Origin: Promethearchaeota archaeon
Lineage (GTDB): Archaea > Asgardarchaeota > Lokiarchaeia > Sigyniarchaeales > SOKP01
NCBI GenBank assembly: GCA_016840165.1
Contig: JAEOSU010000080.1
Coordinates: 62,001-126,000 of the forward strand
Direction: 5' to 3'
Length of the DNA stretch: 64,000 nt
In this document: piece after piece, positions 54,238 through 63,910 of the stretch
Numbering within the stretch: the stretch's first letter is position 1
How the letters are laid out: each line of letters begins with the position of its first letter
Made by a program: the position numbers and the translations under genes
The notes under the pieces: model-generated
What the model was told of the DNA's origin: nothing
The model's database searches: none
What the model saw: only the letters and a program-made list of their open reading frames with translations

Positions 54238-56106
54238 ATGATAGAGCTATTTGGGGATAAAATTTTTGGTTTTTCTGGTAAGATAGTTAATATCGACTTA
54301 AGTTTACAAAAAATTTCAGAGGACCCAATCAATAATGCATTTATAAATCTTTTTTTCGGTGGAGCGGGTTATGCCTGTCGATATTTATTTGATCATATAG
54401 AAAAGGATACGGATCCCTTATCCAAAGAAAATATTTTATTCATAATGAATGGTCTTTTTACTTTAACTGATGCACCCCTATCGAGTAGATTCGTCATATG
54501 CTCTAAATCACCCTACACAAACTTATGGGGTGAAGCGAACTGTGGGGGAACTTTTGGTCCAGAATTAAAGAAGGCAGGATTTGATGGGATTATTATACGT
54601 GGTCGAGCAAAGCATCCAATTATGATTAGTATTAAAGAGAATAAAGTTAAGATACTCGATGCTAAAGAAATATGGGGCCTTGGAATTAAAAAAACGAGAA
54701 CTCATATTAAATCACAATCAGAATTTAAAAAGGCAAAAGTTCTCTGTATTGGACAAGCAGGAGAGAATTTAGTAAATTTTGCTACTATTAACGCAGAAGG
54801 AAGATCTGCGGGAAGAACAGGTATGGGTGCGGTGATGGGTTCAAAAAATTTAAAAGCGATCACGGTTCAAGGAAGTTCATTCAAACCCAAAGTCGCTCTG
54901 TTAAAATCTTTTAAATGTTCAATTAAGAAACTAATAACTTATTTAGTTAAAGCAAATGCAACCAAAGTCTTAAGAGAATTTGGGACATCCGCGACTGTTT
55001 TAGGGGCATATGCTACTGGAGATCTGCCTATTAAATACTGGTCAAAAGGAAGATGGAGTAAAATTAATGATATCTCAGGTGAGAAACTAAAAAATATACT
55101 CCTCGTAAGAAATAAATCCTGTTATGGTTGTTTGATTGGTTGTGGCAGAATAATTAATATTGATAACGAGAAATATCATGCTCAGGAATGCGAAGGACCT
55201 GAATATGAAACTATTGCTGGTTTTGGCTCAATGATATTAAACAATAATTTAGAGTCAATAGCTATAGCAAATGATATGTGCAATGATTATGGATTAGACA
55301 CTATTAGTACCAGTGGAGTTATTGCTCTTACTTTTGACTTGTTTAATAAAAATATGATACAAAGTGCTGATGTCGACAATCTTAATTTAGAATGGGGAAA
55401 TGCCGATTCTATGTTAAAATTGATTGAAAAAATTGCTAAAAAAGACGGAATTGGAGAGATATTGGCACGGGGTTCAAATGCAATGGGGAAAAAGTTTAAA
55501 ATTCCTAAAGATTCTATAGCTACAATCAATAATATGGAAGTACCATATCATGACTTAAGATTTTGTCATGGTATGGCTCTAACTTATGCTTATAGCCCAA
55601 GAGGACCCTGTCACACCACTGCTGATGGGTTCAAGGTTTTTCGAAAAGAAAATGAAGTAGATTTCTCTAGCCTTGGAATTAAAAAGATTAAAATGAACTC
55701 AAATAGTAAAACAATGGTCAAAAACATAATTAAGCTACAAAATTACCGTTCGATCTATTCAAGTTTAATTTTTTGTTTTTTTTCTAATCCTCCACCGTCA
55801 TATATCTGTGAACTTATACATGGTTTAACGGGTGTAGAATTTGATGTAAATGATCTATTAATTTTTGGTGAGAGGATTTTTAATTTGAAGAGATTATTTA
55901 ATATTAAAATGGGACTGAGTCCTCAATATGAATCCATTCCAAAGATCCTTTTGGAACCTTTAGATGAAGGACCAATTAAATCAATGAGTCCAAAGTTCGA
56001 GAAGTTAAAAAAATATTATTATAGATACAGAAAGTGGGATCTTAATAATGGAAAACCCAGTCAAAAATTACTTTATGCATTAAAATTAAATGATCTAACA
56101 TTCTAA
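54238..56106 (+). CDS. Tungsten aldehyde:ferredoxin oxidoreductase (AOR family)
   Basis: This 622-residue protein oxidises aldehydes to acids and reduces ferredoxin using tungsten-bis-pyranopterin. The N-terminal AOR domain has FSGKIVNIDLS, FFGGAGYA, SSRF and the GGTFGPELKKAGFDGIIIRGRA block; AEGRSAGRTGMGAVMGSKNLKAI is the cofactor loop. Three [4Fe-4S] cysteines lie in CYGCLIGC (about 295-302), and a fourth Cys should be in the SLIFCFFS segment near the C-terminus. I use the ATG at 54238, because it gives the usual short N-terminus; a TTG start 45 bases upstream is possible. The subfamily (AOR, FOR or GOR) is not decided. Confidence 0.9.
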   Translation: MIELFGDKIFGFSGKIVNIDLSLQKISEDPINNAFINLFFGGAGYACRYLFDHIEKDTDPLSKENILFIMNGLFTLTDAPLSSRFVICSKSPYTNLWGEANCGGTFGPELKKAGFDGIIIRGRAKHPIMISIKENKVKILDAKEIWGLGIKKTRTHIKSQSEFKKAKVLCIGQAGENLVNFATINAEGRSAGRTGMGAVMGSKNLKAITVQGSSFKPKVALLKSFKCSIKKLITYLVKANATKVLREFGTSATVLGAYATGDLPIKYWSKGRWSKINDISGEKLKNILLVRNKSCYGCLIGCGRIINIDNEKYHAQECEGPEYETIAGFGSMILNNNLESIAIANDMCNDYGLDTISTSGVIALTFDLFNKNMIQSADVDNLNLEWGNADSMLKLIEKIAKKDGIGEILARGSNAMGKKFKIPKDSIATINNMEVPYHDLRFCHGMALTYAYSPRGPCHTTADGFKVFRKENEVDFSSLGIKKIKMNSNSKTMVKNIIKLQNYRSIYSSLIFCFFSNPPPSYICELIHGLTGVEFDVNDLLIFGERIFNLKRLFNIKMGLSPQYESIPKILLEPLDEGPIKSMSPKFEKLKKYYYRYRKWDLNNGKPSQKLLYALKLNDLTF

Positions 56107-56171
56107 TAAAATATATAATTCTAAAAACCATTTGTCTATATTAAAATTATATATGAAAAAAGTTTAATTAT

Positions 56172-56176
56172 GTGAT
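56172..56176 (+). promoter_or_regulatory. GTGAT ribosome-binding site that sets the start of the VIT transporter
   Basis: GTGAT lies four bases before ATG at 56181 and seven before the next ATG. Reading the GTG itself as a start, as an open frame would allow, is less likely. Confidence 0.55.
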
Positions 56177-56180
56177 TATA

Positions 56181-56885
56181 ATGATGGAAAGAGAAGAAGA
56201 GCATATCGTAGGAGGCGGTAAAATTAGAAGTGCAATATTAGGGCTTAATGATGGTTTAATTTCCACCTTTACATTATTAGTTGGAATTGCTGCTGCATCG
56301 TTTGCGGGAGGAGGAGGAACGAATATTATAATCTTAACGGGTATAGCTGCTATGGTATCAGGAGCAATAAGTATGGGGCTTGGAGAGTACGTGTCATCAA
56401 AATCAGAATATAATTATATTAAAAATGAAATTAGGAAAGAAAAAGCAGAAATAGAGTTATTTCCGGATGAAGAGAAACAGGAAGTGAAAAATTATTTTGA
56501 AAAGATGGGACTTAAAGGTAATACCTTAGATTCATGTGTTGATTCAATCACAGGTAATAAAGAGACATGGCTCAATTTTTTATTAAAAAGTGAATTAGGA
56601 TTAGAGGAGCCAGAATCACCAATATTAGGAGCTCTTCTGACATTTATATCATTCATTCTTGGTTCATTAATCCCTCAGATTCCTTACTTTCTAAATTTAG
56701 GATTCATATCTTTGATACTATCGATGATAATCTCATTTGGTTCACTTTTCCTTGTCGGTGCTTTAAAAACCAAAATCACTGGTGAAAAAAAAATAAAGGG
56801 GGCTTCTGAAATGTTAATTATTGGAATTATTGCATTTAGCATTTCATATTTAATTGGTTTGGGACTTGAACAATTGATAATTTAA
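56181..56885 (+). CDS. VIT1/CCC1-family iron/manganese transporter
   Basis: This 234-residue protein has the VIT fold: a short helix with GGGKIRSAILGLNDGLISTFTLLVG, the SGAISMGLGEYVSSKSE segment, a cytosolic metal-binding loop rich in E and K (IRKEKAEIELFPDEEKQEV), and three C-terminal membrane helices. The GLNDGL and SMGLGEYVSSKSE motifs are diagnostic. VIT/CCC1 proteins move Fe2+ or Mn2+ out of the cytoplasm. It converges on a rubrerythrin gene, which also handles iron and peroxide. Confidence 0.9.
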   Translation: MMEREEEHIVGGGKIRSAILGLNDGLISTFTLLVGIAAASFAGGGGTNIIILTGIAAMVSGAISMGLGEYVSSKSEYNYIKNEIRKEKAEIELFPDEEKQEVKNYFEKMGLKGNTLDSCVDSITGNKETWLNFLLKSELGLEEPESPILGALLTFISFILGSLIPQIPYFLNLGFISLILSMIISFGSLFLVGALKTKITGEKKIKGASEMLIIGIIAFSISYLIGLGLEQLII

Positions 56886-56903
56886 GAAAAAAATTAAAAT
56901 CTA

Positions 56904-57485
56904 TTAAAGGAAAATTTCTTCAAAAAATTGTTGATCATGGTCACAATTAGGACATTTTAAAGGTGCTTGATTTAATTCTACATTTCCACATATTTTGCAT
57001 AAAAAAATCTCAATTTCATCGATAGTTTGACCACTATCGAGGAGTTCTAAGTACTTCATAAACAATTCGCCATGTACTTTCTCAGCTTTTCTCGCTAAAT
57101 CAAAACTGAATTCAGCTAGGTAAAAATCTTTCTTTTTAGCATTTTTTATGAAACTCTTGTACATTTTTTTAAATTCATAGGTCTCTCCTGCAATAGCATC
57201 TTTTAAATTATCTCTGGTGGAGCTAACTTTAATAGATAATTCAGACTCATCAGAACCAACTATATGATTAATATTAAATTTTTTATTAGTGATTTTTTCT
57301 AAGGCTCGTAAGTGATTCTTTACATGAATCTCCTCTGCTAGAGAAACAGTCTTAAATAATTTGGCGATCATTAAGTGGTTTTCTTTCAACGCTTTCTCTG
57401 AAAATAAAGCATATTTTCTTTTTGCTGTATACTCTCCTCTAATACCTTCCTTTAAATTTTCGATTATTATATTAATCTTTATCAA
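56904..57485 (-). CDS. Rubrerythrin
   Basis: This 193-residue protein has a ferritin-like four-helix bundle with Glu ligands (LKEGIRGEYTAKRKYALFSEKA, SLAEEIHVKNHLRAL, ETYEFKKMYKSFI, KAEKVHGELFMKYLE) for a di-iron site, and a C-terminal rubredoxin-like knuckle CKICGNV...CPNCDH. It reduces hydrogen peroxide, as expected for an anaerobe. The neighbouring VIT transporter converges with it, so iron and oxidative-stress handling lie together. Confidence 0.92.
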   Translation of the reverse strand: MIKINIIIENLKEGIRGEYTAKRKYALFSEKALKENHLMIAKLFKTVSLAEEIHVKNHLRALEKITNKKFNINHIVGSDESELSIKVSSTRDNLKDAIAGETYEFKKMYKSFIKNAKKKDFYLAEFSFDLARKAEKVHGELFMKYLELLDSGQTIDEIEIFLCKICGNVELNQAPLKCPNCDHDQQFFEEIFL

Positions 57486-57569
57486 TCTCTTATTTTATTA
57501 TAAAGAGATTAATGAATTATATTATAACAATTTTACTTTATATGAATTTTTAAAGTAATTAAAAGTAGG

Positions 57570-59696
57570 TTAGTCCTCCTTATTTGTAAATCGTAGAAAA
57601 TTATTTCTTGGCTCATAAAGAGTACCTTCCTTTACAAGTTCGTCAATGGCGTCTTTTATCCATTTCTCATCTAATTCTTCCTCTAATTCGAGAATCTCAA
57701 TAACATTTTTCCTCTCTAATGCTTGCCAATGATTCTCTTCAAATACTTCTTTTAATCTATTTAATAGTTTGTCTAGTTTATTGATTGAGCTCCTTGATTG
57801 TCCCACTAAAATCCGATCCATGTCAATTTTTCCAGTCGTTTCATCGTAACCTGTATCTTCTAAATAGCGTTTAAATAATTTAATTATCTCTTCTACATCT
57901 TCTTTTACAACTTTATTTCTTAAGGCCATTTTTGCATAGGCTTCACTTAATCTTACAAGAGCATCTAAATTTCTTGCTAAAATCGATACTATGGCATCTT
58001 CACTGTCATATTTCCCTCGCAAATCTAAATAGTATTCTTTAATTCTTTCTTTTGCCTCATCTGTTAAGAGTGGCTCATAATTTCTTCGAGCGTGCTTTAT
58101 ATACTTTTTAAGCAAATCTCCATTAATAGGTGCCGTAATATCTGTTAGATCATCATTTAGAGAGCCATTCCTGATTATTGAGTTCTTTAAAATAAATTCT
58201 GCCATTAGGGCATCATCTGCAGGATCAGGTCTATCAATTACCACAAATATCAGATCAAACCTGGACAATAAAGAGGGTGGTAAATGAATATTCTGAGTTG
58301 GAGTTTTATATCTATCATATCTTCCTGAACGAGGATTTGCTGCTGCTAAAATTGCAGTTTGAGCCTTTAATGTAGCCACAATTCCTGCTTTGGCTATGCT
58401 TACAGTTTGTTGCTCCATTGCTTCATGTAGAGCAGATCTATCTTGTGGATCCATTTTATCAAATTCATCAATTGCAGCAATTCCACCATTTGCTAATACA
58501 ACTGCTCCTGCTTCAAGATTCATTTGCCCTGTATCTGTATCTTTAATTACAGCTGCTGTTAAACCTACTGCAGTTGATCCTTTTCCAGAAGTATATATTC
58601 CTCTTGGGGATATATCTATAGCAGATTTCAAAATTTCACTTTTTCCGGTTCCAGGATCTCCTACAAATAGAACATGAATATCTCCTCGTTTATAGCCGCC
58701 ATCAGGCTTTTTTTTTCTTGTCCCTGCAAATAAACTTAAAGCGCATGCCATTTTTAGATCTTCTCTTCCATATATTGTTGGAGCAATTGAACGCGCTATT
58801 TTTCTTTGTATTCGTGGTTCTTTGGCTAGTTTCTCTATTTCTTTTTTATCTTCTTTTGATAAATCCATTATTTCATCGGTTTTATCTTCGGGATCTATTA
58901 GATTCACCTCGATAAAGGTCTTAAAAAGTGTGCTATTGATACTTTTTGTAGATTGAGCTAAAGTTGATTTATATATACCTACTACATTAACCCTATCTCC
59001 AGGTTTGACTGTATCAACTAAATCATGTTTTAAGATAGATTGAATAGCTCTTGGAATTCTACCAGGTGGTAAATCTTCTGGGATTTCTTGAATGGTTACG
59101 CTTTGCCAATCAATAAAAGTAGAGTTTTTCGATATGAGTCTAAAATCTGATTGAGCTTTTGCTTTACAACTTTTTTTTATACAAAATTTTGGCCATTTAA
59201 TTCGCGAGGTAAGTTGAGTAACGTTGAATTGAGTTTTACAAACCATACATTCGAATGTTGCTTCAATTAATTTAGGCCGAATAGTAGAGCTTCTAATCAA
59301 AATTCCATTAAAAGAAACTAAAGTATCAATATGCTTTGCCCTTAAACCTCTTAATGGAATAGTTAATGGACTCTTTTCATCAATAGTAGATAATCTAACA
59401 AAAAAATCCTTATTGCTCGTTTTTGATCCTTGGGATTTCAATAATTTTTTAAACGCTTTAATAGCCTCCTCTATTGACGATTCAGGGTCTTTTCTAAGCA
59501 TTTCAGCTAATTGTGAATCAAAAGCAAGAAGATCTTCATAATATATTATTAAACTATTACCATTTTTCGAGATAATTTCATTTATTTGTTCTTGATATTT
59601 ATAAACGCCAGGTTCATCCTCAAATAGACGGAAAAAGTCTTCATATCGCTGAGTTGTATAAATGGGTACACTAGGAGTTGATGCGGGAGATGCCAA
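57570..59696 (-). CDS. mcm: MCM replicative helicase
   Basis: This 708-residue protein is the archaeal replicative DNA helicase. It has an N-terminal domain with zinc cysteines (CMVC...CIKKSC, near residues 150-180), the AAA+ core with Walker A GDPGTGKS, Walker B AAIDEFDKM, AAANPRSGRYD, arginine finger SRFDLIF, and a C-terminal winged-helix (about 630-708). Length is typical. A HEAT-repeat membrane protein lies upstream on the same strand, and a Gins23 candidate lies beyond that in the opposite direction. Confidence 0.96.
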   Translation of the reverse strand: MASPASTPSVPIYTTQRYEDFFRLFEDEPGVYKYQEQINEIISKNGNSLIIYYEDLLAFDSQLAEMLRKDPESSIEEAIKAFKKLLKSQGSKTSNKDFFVRLSTIDEKSPLTIPLRGLRAKHIDTLVSFNGILIRSSTIRPKLIEATFECMVCKTQFNVTQLTSRIKWPKFCIKKSCKAKAQSDFRLISKNSTFIDWQSVTIQEIPEDLPPGRIPRAIQSILKHDLVDTVKPGDRVNVVGIYKSTLAQSTKSINSTLFKTFIEVNLIDPEDKTDEIMDLSKEDKKEIEKLAKEPRIQRKIARSIAPTIYGREDLKMACALSLFAGTRKKKPDGGYKRGDIHVLFVGDPGTGKSEILKSAIDISPRGIYTSGKGSTAVGLTAAVIKDTDTGQMNLEAGAVVLANGGIAAIDEFDKMDPQDRSALHEAMEQQTVSIAKAGIVATLKAQTAILAAANPRSGRYDRYKTPTQNIHLPPSLLSRFDLIFVVIDRPDPADDALMAEFILKNSIIRNGSLNDDLTDITAPINGDLLKKYIKHARRNYEPLLTDEAKERIKEYYLDLRGKYDSEDAIVSILARNLDALVRLSEAYAKMALRNKVVKEDVEEIIKLFKRYLEDTGYDETTGKIDMDRILVGQSRSSINKLDKLLNRLKEVFEENHWQALERKNVIEILELEEELDEKWIKDAIDELVKEGTLYEPRNNFLRFTNKED

Positions 59697-59874
59697 ATAT
59701 TTTCACCTTTAATCTAAATTTACATACCAAAGTTATTTTTTATAGCTTTTTAATTCGTCATATTAACGATTTAAGCTTATTAAGGAGAAAATAATATTTA
59801 ATGGAAAAAAGCATAAAGACCGGATAAATTTAGTAATATTTATTGATAATATTTAATGAAAATGAGCAAGATAT

Positions 59875-62800
59875 TCAACTTTCTTTTAACTTAACTAAAG
59901 TTTCACAGATTATCGGATCTTGTGACATTTCACATCTTACTTTTAATAAAGAAATTACTCTATCCTTAATATTTTGCTCTTCATATTTTACCGTTCTTCC
60001 AAGTATTAAAGCAATTGACTGCTGAGTTTCTATTGCTGTCTCGTCAGTTAGTTGTTGTAACAATTTTGAAAGGATTTTAGTAATACCCTTATTTTTAATA
60101 ATATCGACCATAGCATTTACGGCTGATCTTCTCACTTCTTTAGATTCATCTGCAAGAAGCTTAATAAAATAATCAATCGTTTTACCAATATCTTCTTCTC
60201 CATATATTTTTAATAAATTAGCCGATCCCTCTCTTACTATCGGATCTTTATCATTCACATTATTCAATACTTTTTCAAAGGGAATCTGTGAAGGTTGTAA
60301 GTCCTTTATTGAAGATAGAAGGTTCATTGAAGAGCGCCGAACCCAATTATTTTTATCTTCGAGTAAAATAACCAATTCATTGATGATTTGTTCTTTATTT
60401 TTAATTAATTTAACTAGACTTCCAATGCTTGATATGCTAGCTTCTCTAACATTCCACTCTTCATCATTTAAAGCGTTATTTATTAAAAATTCGCATACTT
60501 GATTGGGAGATTTCACACCGATAAATCCTAGTATTTTCACTACCGTTTCCCTAATAAATGAATCATTATCAGAAAATAATTCCAAAAGGGGATCTAGTGG
60601 AATGATATCCGGGTTCTTCTCTGTGAGGATCATTATTATTTTTATAAGAGGAACCTTGAGATGCGACTCTTGCTTTTTTAAAATATCCAAAAGTTGATTA
60701 ATTATTGCAGTAAACGACAGGGGAGAATTTTTTGCTACTTTTGAGAGTAATTGTATTATATTTTTTTTTACTTCATTAACATGTTCACGTTGAAATATAT
60801 TCAGAAGTAAACCCACATCGATTTTCTGAATATGATCATCAATTATACCATCAAGAGAATTTATAGCATTTAATCTAGTGAAATCATTTTCAGAATCTAA
60901 TGATTTGATCAACCTTTCATAAATTTCATAGGGATGATGCCTAGCAATCTTAATGATGGTATTGGATATGATACCTTTTGAGAAAAATTTTGAATCATCT
61001 TCAATCGTGATTAAATTATTAAAAACCAATTCTGGAGATTTATCATAATTTTCAACTAAAATATTAGAAACTGTTTTTTTTATTTCCTCATTTTCAAATT
61101 TGATGAATTTTAGAAGTGTGGATAAGATTTTTTCACTATCCATCTCCCATAAATCACCAATCAATTGTAAAATACTCATAGTAATGGAGGGATTGTTTTT
61201 ATCTAATTTGTTTATGATGCTATCAAGATTAATCAATTTTGGACTCTCATTATAAAATTTGATGAGCACTAAAATTGCTGCGTCTCTTACTAATTTATCT
61301 GCATCACTTAATGCATCAAGAAATGGTGAAATTTGGATTGAATATTTCTTAAAATTTCCTATCTTAGAAAACAGAGTATAAATTGAAGCTCTGACTGAGC
61401 TAGATGGGTCTTTCATATAAGGAATTAAAGTTTGGACTAAATCTTTATCAATATATTCTGTTTTCAGTCCTGCTAAATTACTTATTGCTTTTGCTCTGAT
61501 TTCTTTATTTGGATGATTTATCTTCTTTATTAAAATTTTAACTGGGATCTCATATGGAGCTTTAGGTATACTATTTAGTATCTCAAGCTGGACCTTTTCA
61601 TCTGGATCCTCTAATAATTTAATAAATTCATTGGATTTTATTAATTCATCCTTGATTAATTTAAGTTTTATCAAAAGTTTAATCCCAATTAATTTAATCC
61701 TCCATTCAGAATCTCTAATCAAATTTAGAATTTTATTTTTTGAGATAGTTCTTAAAATATCATTATTCAAATTAAGTATAATTTTAGCTATTGACAGAGC
61801 TTTGGTATAATTTGAAGATTCTAGTTCTTCAAGTAGCCAAGGGAATATTAAATTAGGTGCATCTTGAGATAACCTATTTAAAATATTGAAACAAATCTTT
61901 CTCATAACATCGTTTTGGTCAGATAGACCATCAATAAGTAAGTCTTTAAATTTCCAATTATTAAGATCTATTTCAGAACGAAGCGTAATTCTTTCAAACA
62001 TCAAATTAATTGTCTTTTTAGCATGATTGTGTATCTTAGGATTTTTATTTTTGAGAAAATTAAAAAGGGGGATGGGATCAAAATTATGACCACACTGAGT
62101 TATCTTTGAAATTTTAAGATTGATTATGAATTCATTTCTTTGAGATAAAAAGTAATATGTTGTAAATAGTATCATTGTAATCTCCTCGATAATTGCCGCC
62201 CAAGAGAGTAGAAGATAATTAGGTATAATTTGATTCGTGATAGCCCAAAAGTTAAAAACTTCAGATAATTTATCTGAATTGACAATTAAGAAATTAATTA
62301 GGACATTAATCCCAATAGCAGCGATTAAATAAGCGGAAAAATATATATCTATAGCTTTATATTTAATTTTTCTCCCCCAAAATCTTGTGAAATATCCAAC
62401 GACTCCAAAGAATAAGGTGACAAATACAAATACTGAAGTCATAGTAGAAAAAGCCAGAGAGCCGGTAAAATATAATCCAATAGTTTGAAAAAAAGAAATC
62501 CAAGCCCATACAAATACAAACAACATGACTCCAAAAGTTATATAGGGAATCGGCTCAGACAGAAACTGTTTAATTCCTCTTTTACTATTTTCAAAATTAA
62601 GGAAAGAATAACGCTTTATTTCCGGAATATGATAATATGCATTAGAAAGGCCGGCGATATACCCTTTCGAACCAAAAAAAGTTAAAATCGTTATAGGATA
62701 TATTAACAGCCAAGAGATCCATATTATCGCAAAAGGAATATTTACTATAGCTATAAAAAAAGGTGGTATTATAAAAAATAAATAAAGAATAATTGCCATT

Positions 62801-63222
62801 GAAATTGACACTATTTTATTATTTGAGATATTAATAAAGTGTTTACTCAAGAACTTATGAAAAACTGTCAATCCTTCACTTGATTTTCCACTAATAGCAA
62901 TAAATAGGAAATCTATTAAGGGGTATATTGAAATATAAAGCACACATACTAAAAAAGGGAGGAGAAAAGCTAAAGGATGGATTTCTGGTGGTGAGATAGA
63001 GGGATTTGTCCAAAATTCAGGAGTTTTTACTGTGAAAATAAAAGCCATCACCACAACAACCATGACAGAGAAACTAAAAATTATTCCATAAAAAATTGTT
63101 AATATCCTATCTTTTAAACTAAATTCTCCTTTCTTAACCAAGCTAACTTGTTTATTAATTATAAAAAACCCGAAAATGCAGAATATTATAAACAAAACAA
63201 GAAAAATCGATTCAACAATCAA
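59875..63222 (-). CDS. Membrane protein with long HEAT-repeat cytoplasmic domain
   Basis: This 1115-residue protein has about ten hydrophobic segments in its first 370 residues (for example at about 5-25, 43-67, 85-110, 140-165, 168-190, 230-255, 262-285, 295-315 and 340-365), and about 720 residues of HEAT-like helical repeats. Repeat units are visible as DPDEKVQLEILNSIPK, HPNKEIRAKAISNLAG, DPSSSVRASIYTLFSK, DADKLVRDAAILVLIKF, DEEWNVREASISSIG, DKNNWVRRSSMNLL, DKDPIVREGSANLLK and DESKEVRRSAVNAMV. I know no family with this combination. HEAT solenoids usually bind other proteins, so it may anchor a complex at the membrane. Confidence 0.8.
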   Translation of the reverse strand: MIVESIFLVLFIIFCIFGFFIINKQVSLVKKGEFSLKDRILTIFYGIIFSFSVMVVVVMAFIFTVKTPEFWTNPSISPPEIHPLAFLLPFLVCVLYISIYPLIDFLFIAISGKSSEGLTVFHKFLSKHFINISNNKIVSISMAIILYLFFIIPPFFIAIVNIPFAIIWISWLLIYPITILTFFGSKGYIAGLSNAYYHIPEIKRYSFLNFENSKRGIKQFLSEPIPYITFGVMLFVFVWAWISFFQTIGLYFTGSLAFSTMTSVFVFVTLFFGVVGYFTRFWGRKIKYKAIDIYFSAYLIAAIGINVLINFLIVNSDKLSEVFNFWAITNQIIPNYLLLSWAAIIEEITMILFTTYYFLSQRNEFIINLKISKITQCGHNFDPIPLFNFLKNKNPKIHNHAKKTINLMFERITLRSEIDLNNWKFKDLLIDGLSDQNDVMRKICFNILNRLSQDAPNLIFPWLLEELESSNYTKALSIAKIILNLNNDILRTISKNKILNLIRDSEWRIKLIGIKLLIKLKLIKDELIKSNEFIKLLEDPDEKVQLEILNSIPKAPYEIPVKILIKKINHPNKEIRAKAISNLAGLKTEYIDKDLVQTLIPYMKDPSSSVRASIYTLFSKIGNFKKYSIQISPFLDALSDADKLVRDAAILVLIKFYNESPKLINLDSIINKLDKNNPSITMSILQLIGDLWEMDSEKILSTLLKFIKFENEEIKKTVSNILVENYDKSPELVFNNLITIEDDSKFFSKGIISNTIIKIARHHPYEIYERLIKSLDSENDFTRLNAINSLDGIIDDHIQKIDVGLLLNIFQREHVNEVKKNIIQLLSKVAKNSPLSFTAIINQLLDILKKQESHLKVPLIKIIMILTEKNPDIIPLDPLLELFSDNDSFIRETVVKILGFIGVKSPNQVCEFLINNALNDEEWNVREASISSIGSLVKLIKNKEQIINELVILLEDKNNWVRRSSMNLLSSIKDLQPSQIPFEKVLNNVNDKDPIVREGSANLLKIYGEEDIGKTIDYFIKLLADESKEVRRSAVNAMVDIIKNKGITKILSKLLQQLTDETAIETQQSIALILGRTVKYEEQNIKDRVISLLKVRCEMSQDPIICETLVKLKES

Positions 63223-63325
63223 TTAATTCACAATAAATTTTGTTATGTTAAGTAAATAATAAATTATTATTTCCGTTTTATTGTATAGTTTTAGTATATA
63301 AAGGTAAGTTTATTTATTAAATATA

Positions 63326-63895
63326 GTGAGTGAGACTTTGGAAAGAGTAGAGGAAAATTTCGAGAATTATTTATTAAGGCTGAATTTTATATATAAAAAT
63401 CAAACTATTACCACTAAGTGTATTAAAGATCATCCAGGAGTACCCTTATTAGGAGAAACTTACGGTCCTTATCAAAAGGATAAGGAATATAATATAAAGT
63501 TTTTTATAGCAGTACCATTCATAAAAAACGGTTATTTAAAAGTGAAAGAGACGGAGAAATGTGATAATGTTGATGTAATGAATTATGCAGTTGAGGAAGG
63601 AGATAATGAAAGCTTGATTCGCAGAGAAAATAAACATTTTCTAAATAAAATTAAAGAATTCAGATATTTTATGGAAAGAGAGGTTGAGAAAAAGTCGAGA
63701 CCAGAAGTTGAATTAAAGCGCTATAAATCATATCATGCAAGTATTGTTGATAGTAGATTAAGCAAGTTATTAAGATTAGCAAAGGTTGATTTATCGTTGA
63801 ATGATGAACAGAAATTGACAAATTCAGAGATAAGATTATTCAATCAATTTTCAAAGAAAATTAAAATTTGGAGAGAGTTTTTTTTAAATCGATAA
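63326..63895 (+). CDS. GINS complex subunit candidate, Gins23 type
   Basis: This 189-residue protein starts with GTG. The N-terminal part has TYGPYQKDKEYNIKFFIAVPFIKNGYLKV, a pattern of the GINS B-domain (Y-G-P-basic-D...lP...a..L...G.a). The C-terminal half has SIVDSRLSKLLRLAKVDLSLNDEQKLTNSEIRLFNQF, a pattern of the GINS A-domain (D-R-x-R-L-x-K-I-x-R-L-A...). The order B then A is that of Gins23, whereas Gins51 has A then B. GINS joins MCM and Cdc45/GAN at the replication fork; the mcm gene is 3.6 kb away. The call rests on inspection. Confidence 0.6.
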   Translation: MSETLERVEENFENYLLRLNFIYKNQTITTKCIKDHPGVPLLGETYGPYQKDKEYNIKFFIAVPFIKNGYLKVKETEKCDNVDVMNYAVEEGDNESLIRRENKHFLNKIKEFRYFMEREVEKKSRPEVELKRYKSYHASIVDSRLSKLLRLAKVDLSLNDEQKLTNSEIRLFNQFSKKIKIWREFFLNR

Positions 63896-63910
63896 ATTCA
63901 GTAAGAAAGT

